Program-made: the position numbers and the translations under genes
Assembly: GCF_017353415.1 (NCBI RefSeq)
Contig: NZ_JAFMPX010000001.1
Span: 186,001-250,000 of the forward strand
DNA length: 64,000 nucleotides
From: Arthrobacter sp. E3
GTDB lineage: Bacteria > Actinomycetota > Actinomycetes > Actinomycetales > Micrococcaceae
Direction: 5' to 3'
Notes under the pieces: model-generated
What the model was told of the DNA's origin: nothing
Seen by the model: only the letters and a program-made list of their open reading frames with translations
The model's database searches: none
Shown here: one piece after another, positions 18,496-26,424 of the stretch
Position numbering within the stretch: the stretch's first letter is position 1
Layout: every line of letters begins with the position of its first letter

Positions 18496-19307
18496 CCACC
18501 ACCCCCAGTAACGGAACATCGCCCGCCCGCACCTACATTGTCACCGGTGCAGGGTCAGGGATTGGGGCTGCCACCGCGGACCTGCTCCGTGGCCGTGGCG
18601 AGACCGTCATCGGCGTGGATTTGAAGGGCGCCGAGGTTGAAGCCGACCTGAGCACCAGCGAAGGCCGCGCTGCTGCAGCAGCGAAGGCCGTGGAACTTGC
18701 CAAAGGCAGCGTCGACGCCGTCATCGCCTGCGCAGGCATCTCCGCCCCCATCCCGCTGACCGTCAAGGTAAACTACTTCGGCGTCACCGAGTTCCTCGAG
18801 CACTTGGCACCTACTCTGGCCAAGAGCGAAAGCCCGCGCGCCGTCGTCGTCAGCTCCATGGCCTCACTGCAGCCCAACTCCTCCGAGCTCGTCGACGCAC
18901 TCCTCGCCGGCGACGAAGCTGCGGCCGTGGCCGTCGGAACGGCACTGGCTGAGAAGGGACCGGAAGCCGGCTACCTGAACTACCCCTCCAGCAAGCGTGC
19001 ACTGAGCCGCTGGGTGCGCCGCGAATCCATCACCCCGCGTTGGGCAGGAGCTGGCATCCCGCTGAACGCCGTTGCTCCCGGAACTGTCATCTCCCCCATG
19101 ACCACGCAGCTGCTGGCAACCGAGGAAGGCCGAAAGATGGTCGACTCCCACGTGCCCATGCCGCTGAACTACCACTCCGAGGCCATCGTCATCTCCCGCC
19201 TGCTGGCATGGCTGACCAGCGAAGAAAACACCCACACGACGGGTCAGACCATCTACACAGACGGTGGGGCCGACGCATCACTGCGCGGAGACAACATCTG
19301 GGACTAA
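18492..19307 (+). CDS. SDR family oxidoreductase (hydroxysteroid dehydrogenase-like)
   Basis: A 271-residue SDR with TGAGSGIG at 18-25, a cofactor-binding Asp43 in GVDLKGAEVEADL, and catalytic Ser122, Tyr164 (YPSSK) and Lys168. The short GVDL-x(5)-EADL spacing and the INYF-like VKVNYFG resemble 3-alpha-hydroxysteroid dehydrogenase/carbonyl reductases, but the substrate is not proven. The ATG overlaps the MarR stop by 4 bp. It ends 10 bp before palindromic repeat copy B. Confidence 0.9.
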   Translation: MTTTPSNGTSPARTYIVTGAGSGIGAATADLLRGRGETVIGVDLKGAEVEADLSTSEGRAAAAAKAVELAKGSVDAVIACAGISAPIPLTVKVNYFGVTEFLEHLAPTLAKSESPRAVVVSSMASLQPNSSELVDALLAGDEAAAVAVGTALAEKGPEAGYLNYPSSKRALSRWVRRESITPRWAGAGIPLNAVAPGTVISPMTTQLLATEEGRKMVDSHVPMPLNYHSEAIVISRLLAWLTSEENTHTTGQTIYTDGGADASLRGDNIWD

Positions 19308-19316
19308 TCCTCCCCA

Positions 19317-19413
19317 TCGACGCTCCTGCACCTTCCGGGGTGTCGCCGCAAACGCTCCCGCACCTGGTGCGGGACCGTTTGTGTTTTAAGGCCGGAAGGT
19401 GCAGGAGCGTCGA
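19317..19413. repeat. Nested palindromic repeat, family 1, copy B
   Basis: The outer arms (19317-19338 and 19392-19413) are perfect 22-bp reverse complements containing GACGCTCCTGCACCTTCCGG. The inner stem (19350-19380) is AAACGCTCCCGCAC against GTGCGGGACCGTTT. It stands between two rightward genes, just past the SDR stop, where it can also terminate transcription. Confidence 0.9.
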
Positions 19414-19478
19414 GGGGGGAGGGTGGAATCAACCACTTGGTTGATGGTTTGCGGCCCGCGCAAAAGTAGCGTGGAAGC

Positions 19479-21134
19479 ATGCAGCAACAAGCGAGTTTCG
19501 AGGTAACGGCGGGATCCTCGCGCAACAAGTGGGCCGGGCTGGGTGTTTTGGCGGCCGGGCTGTCCATGATCGTCATCGACGGCACCATTGTTGGCGTCTC
19601 CCTGCCCACCATCATCGCCGACCTACACCTTGACCTGAATGAAGCCCAGTGGGTGAACAGCCTGTATTCGGTGGTGCTGGCCGCGCTGCTGCTGACGAGC
19701 GGGCGTCTGGGTGACAGGGTTGGGCGCCGGAAGCTGTTCATCATCGGTGTTGTCCTGTTCATGGTTGGCAGTGTTTTTGCCGCTCTCTCGCACGACGCCG
19801 GATCCCTGATTCTGAGCCGCGTCCTTCAGGGGGTGGGTGGTGCAGCCGTGCTGCCGGCAACGCTGTCGAGTGTGAACTCCACGTTTTTTGGCAAGGACCG
19901 GACCACCGCATTTGCCGTCTGGGGTGCCGCCATCTCCGGCATGGCCGCCATTGGGCCGTTGTTGGGTGGCTGGTTGACCTCTTCCTTTGCCTGGCAGTGG
20001 ATCTTCATCGTGAACATCCCGCTTGGTGTGGCCGTGCTGATTGGGACCGTGTTCTTTGTTTCTGAAACCCGCTCCCCCCATGACAAGGCTGGGTTCGACG
20101 TCCTTGGCCTGCTGCTCAGTGCCACAGGATTCGGCTTGTTCGTTTTCGCGTTAATTGAAGGTCCCACCCTGGGTTGGTGGTCCACTAAGAGCGCCCTGAG
20201 CCTGGGCCCCGTCAGTTGGCCTGCCGACGCCGCCATCTCCGCAGTCCCGCTGACCTTGGCGGCCAGCATTGTTTTGCTGACCGGATTTGTGGTGTGGGAA
20301 AAGCACCGGGCCACGGTGGAGCGCTCCGCCATTTTGGACCTTACGTTGTTCCGGGTCAGGACGTTTTCCTGGGGCAACTCCGTTGCGGCGATGGTGGCCA
20401 TTGGCGAATTCGGGCTGCTGCTGGTGCTGCCGCTGTACTTGATCAATATTCTGGGTCTTGGCACGCTCGACGCAGGGTTCGTGCTGGCAGCCATGGCGCT
20501 CGGGGCGTTCTTCTCAGGAGCGTCAGCCCGGCACTTGGCCGCGAGGATGGGCCCACCCAACGTGGTGATCATTGGGTTGGGGCTGGAGACTGCCGGGTTG
20601 CTGGCCCTTGGCCTGCTGATGACCGCCACCACCTCCATCTGGCTCATTGCCGCCCTGCTGGTGGTCTATGGTCTGGGCCTGGGCTTGGCGTCCGCCCAGT
20701 TGACGGGAACGGTGCTGGCTGACATTCCCACCGCAGTTTCGGGACAGGGCTCTGCTACTCAAAGCACGGTCAGACAGCTGGGTGCGGCGTTGGGATCAGC
20801 CATCATGGGCAGCGTCCTGGCCCACTACGCAGTTTCCAGTGCCACCGGGCTGCTTTCAGCCGTTCCGGGGCTTCCCGCGAACCAAGTAGGCACCTTGGCC
20901 GGGCAGCTGCGTGACTCAGCGGGCGGCGTCGTGCCTCAATTGGCCCAGTTGGGCACCCACGGTCCACTGGGTGACGCCGGGCCTGGCGCAGTTGCTGCAC
21001 TGTCCAACGGCTTTGCCCAAGCCACCAGCGCTGCGGTGCTTGCAGCCGCCGTGTTCTTGTTCATCGGGCTGGTGGGCTCTTTCCAAGTGGCCGCCGCGGC
21101 GCGAAAAATTGCCAGCGAAGCAGAACCGGAATAG
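19479..21134 (+). CDS. MFS drug exporter, DHA2 (14-TMS) family
   Basis: A 551-residue proton-driven multidrug exporter with about 14 hydrophobic segments. Family signs are SMIVIDGTIVGVSLPTIIAD in helix 1, motif A GRLGDRVGRRKLF after helix 2, and the antiporter motif region GVGGAAVLPATLSS in helix 5. The C-terminal third has the usual long Ala/Gly-rich extracellular loop (about 455-510). It lies beyond palindrome copy B and 170 bp from the SDR operon, so it is probably transcribed separately. Substrate unknown. Confidence 0.93.
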   Translation: MQQQASFEVTAGSSRNKWAGLGVLAAGLSMIVIDGTIVGVSLPTIIADLHLDLNEAQWVNSLYSVVLAALLLTSGRLGDRVGRRKLFIIGVVLFMVGSVFAALSHDAGSLILSRVLQGVGGAAVLPATLSSVNSTFFGKDRTTAFAVWGAAISGMAAIGPLLGGWLTSSFAWQWIFIVNIPLGVAVLIGTVFFVSETRSPHDKAGFDVLGLLLSATGFGLFVFALIEGPTLGWWSTKSALSLGPVSWPADAAISAVPLTLAASIVLLTGFVVWEKHRATVERSAILDLTLFRVRTFSWGNSVAAMVAIGEFGLLLVLPLYLINILGLGTLDAGFVLAAMALGAFFSGASARHLAARMGPPNVVIIGLGLETAGLLALGLLMTATTSIWLIAALLVVYGLGLGLASAQLTGTVLADIPTAVSGQGSATQSTVRQLGAALGSAIMGSVLAHYAVSSATGLLSAVPGLPANQVGTLAGQLRDSAGGVVPQLAQLGTHGPLGDAGPGAVAALSNGFAQATSAAVLAAAVFLFIGLVGSFQVAAAARKIASEAEPE

Positions 21135-21151
21135 GCGGCGGTCCCTGAACA

Positions 21152-21499
21152 CTAGTCACCCAGGCTGCGCACAAAGTGCAGTGCCTCCTTGGCGAGTGCG
21201 GTCCAGGTGGCCAGCGTGGTGCCATAGTCGGCATGCGCCGGAATCTCCACCCACTCACGCATGGTCCGCGTGCCCATCGTGACGGGCTTCGCACCACCCG
21301 ACGAGGCGAGCTCATTCGCACGGTCACGCGGCAGCTTCATGATGAGGTAGTCGCCATGTCCAAGGAACGCAAAGATTTTTGTGCACGTACGCAATCCAGG
21401 GCTGCGGAACATCGTTCCCATTTCCACCGGACCCTCTGCGGCCAGTTGCTGAGCAACGGCGTGGAGCAGGTCCAGGGAAGTTTCTGACGTCGCCGTCAT
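21152..21499 (-). CDS. Small conserved protein, TfoX N-terminal/YjbR-like
   Basis: A 115-residue protein resembling the TfoX N-terminal domain and its small stand-alone relatives: MGTMFRSPGLRTCTKIFAFLG, then DYLIMKLPRDRANEL, and GTRTMREWVEIP followed by a C-terminal helix. Stand-alone forms have no known function. GGAGC lies before the ATG. It converges on the MFS gene, with only 17 bp between the two stops. Confidence 0.7.
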   Translation of the reverse strand: MTATSETSLDLLHAVAQQLAAEGPVEMGTMFRSPGLRTCTKIFAFLGHGDYLIMKLPRDRANELASSGGAKPVTMGTRTMREWVEIPAHADYGTTLATWTALAKEALHFVRSLGD

Positions 21500-21588
21500 G
21501 GTGCTCCTCCAACTTTCGTGGGCCTGCCCTGGGCCAATCTCGAATATATCCCTTCAGTGCAGCCAGTCTGTCTTACGATTATCCACGG

Positions 21589-24306
21589 TCACTTCTCGAT
21601 GTGGAACACCCCGCTGGCGCCGCGTTCGGCGTCGACCATGCTGTGCGAAACGAAGGGGTAGTTGCCGGCCTCCGGGAACGTGAGCTCCACGAAGCCGCCC
21701 TGCGCCGCGGCCAGTGGAAGGACTTGCGCACCGGCGGCCGGGTCGGAGCCGTCAAGCAAGTAGCGGCCTTCGCTCCAAACCGTGTCGAACTGGCCACCCA
21801 CCACATGGAAGGACGTGGCCCGGTTTGGTCCGGCATCGAGCACCCAGATGCGCACCCGCTCGCCCACCTTGGCCGGCAGCGGGCTGAACTTATACTGGTT
21901 CGCGTAGCCGTTGAACACGACGGCGTCGGGGGTATCGGCCTGGATCTTCGCCAGGTCGGCCACGCCGCCCTGGCCGCCTGCATAGATCTCGGACTGGATG
22001 AGCACGTATTCCTTGTCCACCTTGGGCAGGTTGGGCGGATCGATGACCACGGCACCAAACATGCCGTTGGCGATGTGCTGGCTCATGGGCATGGTGCTGC
22101 AGTGGTACAGCCAGATTCCGGCGCGGGTGGCCGTGAAATTGTACGTCAGCGACTCCCCCGGGTTGATGGTGCGCATCGGTTCATCCGGCGCCAACGCCCC
22201 GGCATGGAAGTCGATCGAGTGCCCCATGGTTCCGTCGTTCGTCAGTGTGATCTTGAATTTGTCGCCCACCTTGCCGTGCAGCGTAGGCCCGGGTGCCGTT
22301 CCGTTGAACAGCCACAACCGTTGGGTGACCCCGGGCGAAACCTCGCGCTCCTCCTCAGTGACCTTGATGGCCACCTCGTGCACCGTCCCGGACAGCGTCG
22401 GCGGCAGCACGGCGTCGTGCGCTTTGAAGCCCGCGGCAGGTTCCTTCATGAAGTCAAAGACGGCGGGAGGGCCCGAATCCGCGCCGTGGTCCATGCCCGG
22501 CATGGTGTTGGTCGGGGTTGCAGGAGGGGCCGTAACACCCGCACCGGTGGCCACAATGCTGAATACCATGCCCTGCTGCTTGTGCCCAGCCACGCTGCAC
22601 CAACCAGCCACATTTGCACCGATCACGCCCGCGTCGATGGTGGCCTTCTCCCCCGGATACAGCCGCCCGGATTCTGCACCCATGGCCGTGACGAGGTCGT
22701 GCACCATGGTGTCTTCGTTGACCAGGTTGATGACCAGCTTGTTCCCCACTGGCACGTCCACCTTGTCCGGGTGAAAACGCATGTCCTTCATGGTCATGTC
22801 CACCGTGGTGGTTTGACCCGTGGCCACCACGGCAGGCTGCTGCACCACGGCGGCAAACCCGGGCATGGACTGCGGATCGGCAATAATCCCGGCCACAATG
22901 ACCAGTACGACGACGGCCAGTGCGGTTGCGCCCTGACCCAACCTTCTGCGCGGGGCCGGGTCATACGCAGCGGCAGCCTTGTCCAGCTGTGCTTTCAATG
23001 CCGGAGTCTGGGCTGCGCTCGGGCCTGCTTTCTGGGATGGGCCCCCTGGGGCTTTGCTGAACAAGGCGATTCCCAGCAGCGGCAGGAACCAGGCCAGCGC
23101 GCCAAATACCAGGAACGTGGTTCCCACGCGCACCAGACTGGGCACCGGCATCAGCGAGACCACCAGTGCGGCGTTGGCCAGCACCACGCGGAACCAGCCA
23201 GCCTTGTCCAAAATTGCGGTGCGGTGCTTGACCTTGGCCGGCCCTCCACCCAAAACCACCGGCACCAGATATGTCAGCGCAGCACCCAGAACCTGGGCGG
23301 CAAAGCCAGCGGCAAGCACGGGCACCACCGACTCGATCCCGCGGTGCAGAGTCTCCCAGCTGCCAGCCGAAAACGAAAGTACCAACAGCCACACGAGAGA
23401 AACCAGCATCCAAAACAGTGCGGCAATGGCGGACAACGGTGCGAAAGTCGTGGGCCGTTTTGATCGCACCACCTTCGCCAGCGGTACGCAAATATAGATG
23501 ACGCCGCCCAAGTAGACGGCGAGTCCCACCGAACACAGGAACATGACCCCTGCAGCGGCGCCGGCGGCTGTGAGCAGCACCCCGGCCAGCAGCGGAACAG
23601 CACCGTGGCGCGCAACGGCTTCGGCGCCGTCGGCCACTCTTGTGCGCAGCATGGTTGGCAGCAATGTCATGAGCGTTCCCAGGACGCTCAGTCCCACAAA
23701 GCCGAGCACGTTGACACTCACGTGGACCAGCATTAGCCGCACGTGCGCTTCGCCGCTGATGCCTGATGCAAGCGCAGCCCCCACGCCGGCACCCACGGGC
23801 AACAGCAGGCATGCCGCAACGTAATACCAAACAGTGGGGCCAAAACGGGAAGGCAGCGCCTTGCGGGCCCGCAGTCCCAGGACCACAGCTTGGGCGGCAA
23901 CGGCCAGCCCGACCCCTATGCTGCCTACCAGCGTCAGGACCCAGACATTGACGATCATGGACACCACGACGAGGGCCACAGCCACGTTCAAGCCGATCAG
24001 CCGTGCCACCATGCCCCGGTTGCCGGGGGTCGGCCCGCGCAGCAGTGCCTGGGCGAAGTGCCAGCTCCACACGAGGATCGAGTTAGTGATCGCCCCCAGC
24101 AGCAACAGGTGCACCATGAGCCACGCGGAGACGGGGATGTTGCGGTGGAACAACACCACCACCACGAGCGCCAGCAGCCAAAACACCGCAGGTGCATTGG
24201 CGCGCTGATGCCAGGCTGCCCGGTTCATCGGCGTTCTGCCTGCGGTGGCCGGAGTTGGGCCTGGCGTTGGGCCCGAGCCGGGAGTGGGTGCGGAGCCGAT
24301 GTTCAC
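21589..24306 (-). CDS. nirK: Copper nitrite reductase fused to a membrane domain and extra cupredoxin
   Basis: A 905-residue fusion. Residues about 38-415 form roughly 10-12 helices, NnrS-like; about 460-478 is another helix; about 490-585 is a cupredoxin with type 1 ligands His536, Cys570, His575, Met580; about 625-905 is a two-domain NirK. The NirK part has type 1 ligands His696, Cys736, His744, Met749, type 2 ligands His701, His735, His888, and the catalytic Asp699 and His834. It should reduce nitrite to NO outside the membrane, with the extra cupredoxin as a built-in electron donor. I chose the GTG at 24306 because it overlaps the previous stop (GTGA); a frame from 24399 lacks support. 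Confidence 0.9.
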   Translation of the reverse strand: MNIGSAPTPGSGPTPGPTPATAGRTPMNRAAWHQRANAPAVFWLLALVVVVLFHRNIPVSAWLMVHLLLLGAITNSILVWSWHFAQALLRGPTPGNRGMVARLIGLNVAVALVVVSMIVNVWVLTLVGSIGVGLAVAAQAVVLGLRARKALPSRFGPTVWYYVAACLLLPVGAGVGAALASGISGEAHVRLMLVHVSVNVLGFVGLSVLGTLMTLLPTMLRTRVADGAEAVARHGAVPLLAGVLLTAAGAAAGVMFLCSVGLAVYLGGVIYICVPLAKVVRSKRPTTFAPLSAIAALFWMLVSLVWLLVLSFSAGSWETLHRGIESVVPVLAAGFAAQVLGAALTYLVPVVLGGGPAKVKHRTAILDKAGWFRVVLANAALVVSLMPVPSLVRVGTTFLVFGALAWFLPLLGIALFSKAPGGPSQKAGPSAAQTPALKAQLDKAAAAYDPAPRRRLGQGATALAVVVLVIVAGIIADPQSMPGFAAVVQQPAVVATGQTTTVDMTMKDMRFHPDKVDVPVGNKLVINLVNEDTMVHDLVTAMGAESGRLYPGEKATIDAGVIGANVAGWCSVAGHKQQGMVFSIVATGAGVTAPPATPTNTMPGMDHGADSGPPAVFDFMKEPAAGFKAHDAVLPPTLSGTVHEVAIKVTEEEREVSPGVTQRLWLFNGTAPGPTLHGKVGDKFKITLTNDGTMGHSIDFHAGALAPDEPMRTINPGESLTYNFTATRAGIWLYHCSTMPMSQHIANGMFGAVVIDPPNLPKVDKEYVLIQSEIYAGGQGGVADLAKIQADTPDAVVFNGYANQYKFSPLPAKVGERVRIWVLDAGPNRATSFHVVGGQFDTVWSEGRYLLDGSDPAAGAQVLPLAAAQGGFVELTFPEAGNYPFVSHSMVDAERGASGVFHIEK

Positions 24307-25448
24307 ACTGCTGCTTTCTGCGCATGAGTGGCCTGCCAAACCGCCATGACGGCGAACAGCAGGATGGATATGACGTTCAGGACGCCGCCGGTGACCCACG
24401 CGCCGTTGAGGGCAGCGCCGTCGCCCAATCCCAATCGTAGGGCCAAGGACGCGTGCAAAAGGCCTGCAGGCAGCCAGAAACCGGACGTGTAGGGCAGCGG
24501 TTTGCGGAGCACGGCAGGCAGGATCACGGGTGCGTGGGCCATGATCATGGAGATGGTGAAGCCAAGGAACACGGCATGGACGGCGACGTCGTACGAGCCC
24601 CCCGTCAGCGGCCCATCATGGAGTGCCAGCACGACGCCGGCAATCGCCAACCAGCCGTAGCCCGCCAGCAGGCAGGCGGCAATGTAGCGCGGCAGTCCTT
24701 GGGAGCGGATGGTTTTGCGGGCGGCGTCGTATACGGTGAGCCAGCCGACGAGGGCCAGCAGCAGCACCCCGTAGAGCGGGTAGCCGGCGGACGGCCACAG
24801 CAGTGTGGCCGTGGTGGCGGCCAGAATTGCGAAGGACGCGGCGAGCAGAAGCGGCTCTGCCTTGGGGCTGTTGATGCCGATCCTGGCCAGTTCCAGCCGT
24901 TCACCGGCGATCGTCAGCACCACATAGGTGATGAGGAACGGCAGCAAAACCGGGATGCTGGGCACGCGCAGCCACAGTGCGGCGGCGGCCACAGCGGCAA
25001 CCGAGCCGAGGATTTGGATGAGCACCACGTTGTCATACTGGCGGCGCCACAGCGGGATGTAGACAACCGTCATCACGATGGTCCCGGCCAGCAGCACGGC
25101 CTTGCCGATCCACAGGTCGAGAGGAGAAATCAGCAACAGGCCGGCGACTCCCAACAGTGCCGGCGCGGCGTAACCCCATGCCTTGTTCAAGGCTACGGAG
25201 CGTTCCAGAGAGATGACGGTGCCCACGAAACTGAGCACCAGCAGCATGCCGTGAACTTGGGGGAAACGGTCGATCTTCAGCGGGGCGTCAGCCCCCAAAA
25301 GTTGCAGGCCGGCGTTGAGCCCGATGAGCAGGGCTGCACCGGCAGGCAGCAGGAACATCATGCGGAAGGCTGGCCTGCGCAGCATGCTGGGCCGGCGGCG
25401 GGGTTTGGCTTTGGCTGGTGCCGTGCCGGCCGGCTTGGTCGCAGTCAT
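24303..25448 (-). CDS. NnrS-like polytopic membrane protein
   Basis: A 381-residue protein with a basic N-terminus and about 11-12 helices. Conserved-looking histidines sit at helix faces: His66 (FPQVHGMLLVLSF), His291 and His305 (VHAVFLGFTISMIMAHAPV), and His332. Such paired histidines recall NnrS, a haem/copper membrane protein that relieves NO stress, but similarity is by pattern only. The ATG at 25448 overlaps the regulator stop by 4 bp, and its stop overlaps the nirK GTG, so regulator, this protein and nitrite reductase are coupled. A role in NO handling or haem-based electron transfer is inferred. Confidence 0.78.
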   Translation of the reverse strand: MTATKPAGTAPAKAKPRRRPSMLRRPAFRMMFLLPAGAALLIGLNAGLQLLGADAPLKIDRFPQVHGMLLVLSFVGTVISLERSVALNKAWGYAAPALLGVAGLLLISPLDLWIGKAVLLAGTIVMTVVYIPLWRRQYDNVVLIQILGSVAAVAAAALWLRVPSIPVLLPFLITYVVLTIAGERLELARIGINSPKAEPLLLAASFAILAATTATLLWPSAGYPLYGVLLLALVGWLTVYDAARKTIRSQGLPRYIAACLLAGYGWLAIAGVVLALHDGPLTGGSYDVAVHAVFLGFTISMIMAHAPVILPAVLRKPLPYTSGFWLPAGLLHASLALRLGLGDGAALNGAWVTGGVLNVISILLFAVMAVWQATHAQKAAV

Positions 25449-26350
25449 GTGGTTGCGGGGCCTGCTTCGGCTCCCGCTTCTTGCTGGGTTGCGCCTGAAC
25501 TGGATGCACCCGAAGCAGCGCTGTGCTGGCGAGGTGCACCCGGTTGCCCTTCCCCAATTTGCCCTGCCCCGGTTTGCCCTGCCCCGGGGCGCATGTGCAG
25601 GGTGCAGATGCCTGGCCCCGCAAACGGCAGCAGCTCGACGTCGTCCTCTGGCAGCCCGCTGCCCGCCAGCAACTCCTTCACCAGACCGAGGTGAACGGCG
25701 CACACCACGTCTGGGTTCTCCCGCGCGGCCTCGACAATGGGGCAGACGGTCAGCGTCAGTTCAGTGGCGTCGCGGTTTTTTTGCACACCGAATCCCGCCT
25801 GTTCAAGCGCTGTGGCCACATGGCTGCGGGTGGCTTTGGCGGCAGCAGCCGAAAGTTGCGCCCTATTGGCTGACCGTGCCCCGTTAGCCGATCCTGCCCT
25901 GTTAGCCAGTCCGGTGCCAGCAGCGGCAGTTCCGTTTGACCCGGCCGAGGGCATGGCACGCGCCCAGGCGCGCCCAGCTGCTTCGCCTTCGGCTGCGGCG
26001 TTTTCACTGTGAGTAGCCAGATGCTGCGCGAGGGCCGCGGCGAGGGCCGCATATCCCACGGGCCCAGCGGGTACGGGTGAAGGCTGGTACAGCCAGGCCG
26101 GCCTACCCCGGCCTTCTTTGGGGGCTGCCGTCCTGGTGGCGTAGCCGTCCTCGACGAGCGCTTCAAGGTGTTCACGGGCTGTGTTCGCATGCTGACCCGT
26201 TTGCAGCGCCAATTGCTCAACGCTGAGTGTGCCGTCAATTTCGCGCAGCCTTGAAAGCACGGCCGCACGAGCCTTGGAAATCGGCGCCACGGCATCACGA
26301 CGCCCAGGTCTAGGGCCATATGACGGCGGCAAGGCACTTTTATTTTCCAC
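25445..26350 (-). CDS. Winged-helix regulator with candidate Fe-S cysteines
   Basis: A 301-residue ArsR/SufR-type regulator. The N-terminal winged helix (about 25-90) reads LSVEQLALQTGQHANTARE, then a wing GRGRPAWLY. The C-terminal domain has Cys203 (CPIVEAA), Cys217 (VVCAVHLGLVKELL) and Cys249 (GPGICTLHM), the layout of SufR-like regulators that bind an Fe-S cluster. An Ala/Gly/Asn repeat region (about 135-165) and a Gln/Gly tail (about 255-301) are low-complexity. The GTG at 26350 sits about 15 bp after a TATATT box, so the mRNA may be nearly leaderless. It heads the nirK operon and probably senses NO or redox state. Confidence 0.8.
   Translation of the reverse strand: MENKSALPPSYGPRPGRRDAVAPISKARAAVLSRLREIDGTLSVEQLALQTGQHANTAREHLEALVEDGYATRTAAPKEGRGRPAWLYQPSPVPAGPVGYAALAAALAQHLATHSENAAAEGEAAGRAWARAMPSAGSNGTAAAGTGLANRAGSANGARSANRAQLSAAAAKATRSHVATALEQAGFGVQKNRDATELTLTVCPIVEAARENPDVVCAVHLGLVKELLAGSGLPEDDVELLPFAGPGICTLHMRPGAGQTGAGQIGEGQPGAPRQHSAASGASSSGATQQEAGAEAGPATT
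25543..25587. repeat. 15-bp tandem repeat in the regulator tail
   Basis: TTTGCCCTGCCCCGG occurs twice in a row (25558-25572, 25573-25587), after a degenerate copy at 25543-25557. It encodes the GQTGAGQIGEGQ part of the low-complexity tail and keeps frame. Confidence 0.8.
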
Positions 26351-26424
26351 GGGATTAAGTGTAGTAATATAGTCGCAGAATCGCCATTCGCAACAAATTC
26401 GAGCAGTCATGAAAGGTTTTGACC
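26351..26424. promoter_or_regulatory. Divergent promoter region, regulator-nirK operon / DUF2249 gene
   Basis: 74 bp separating two divergent genes. It is unusually A/T-rich for the window, with overlapping TATATT (leftward) and TAATAT-like (rightward) -10 candidates near 26365-26375. The regulator could control both sides from one site; no clear palindrome is visible. Confidence 0.55.

Noticed and set aside
21379-23463. A 694-codon rightward open frame opposite the nitrite reductase gene
   Set aside because: Its product is rich in His, Arg and Gly with no domain, as expected for the antisense of a G+C-rich gene. The leftward frame carries all NirK copper motifs.
24453-25694. A 413-codon rightward frame opposite the NnrS-like gene
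   Set aside because: Gln/His/Arg-rich antisense shadow with no family match; the leftward frame has clear membrane helices and overlaps its neighbours by ATGA.
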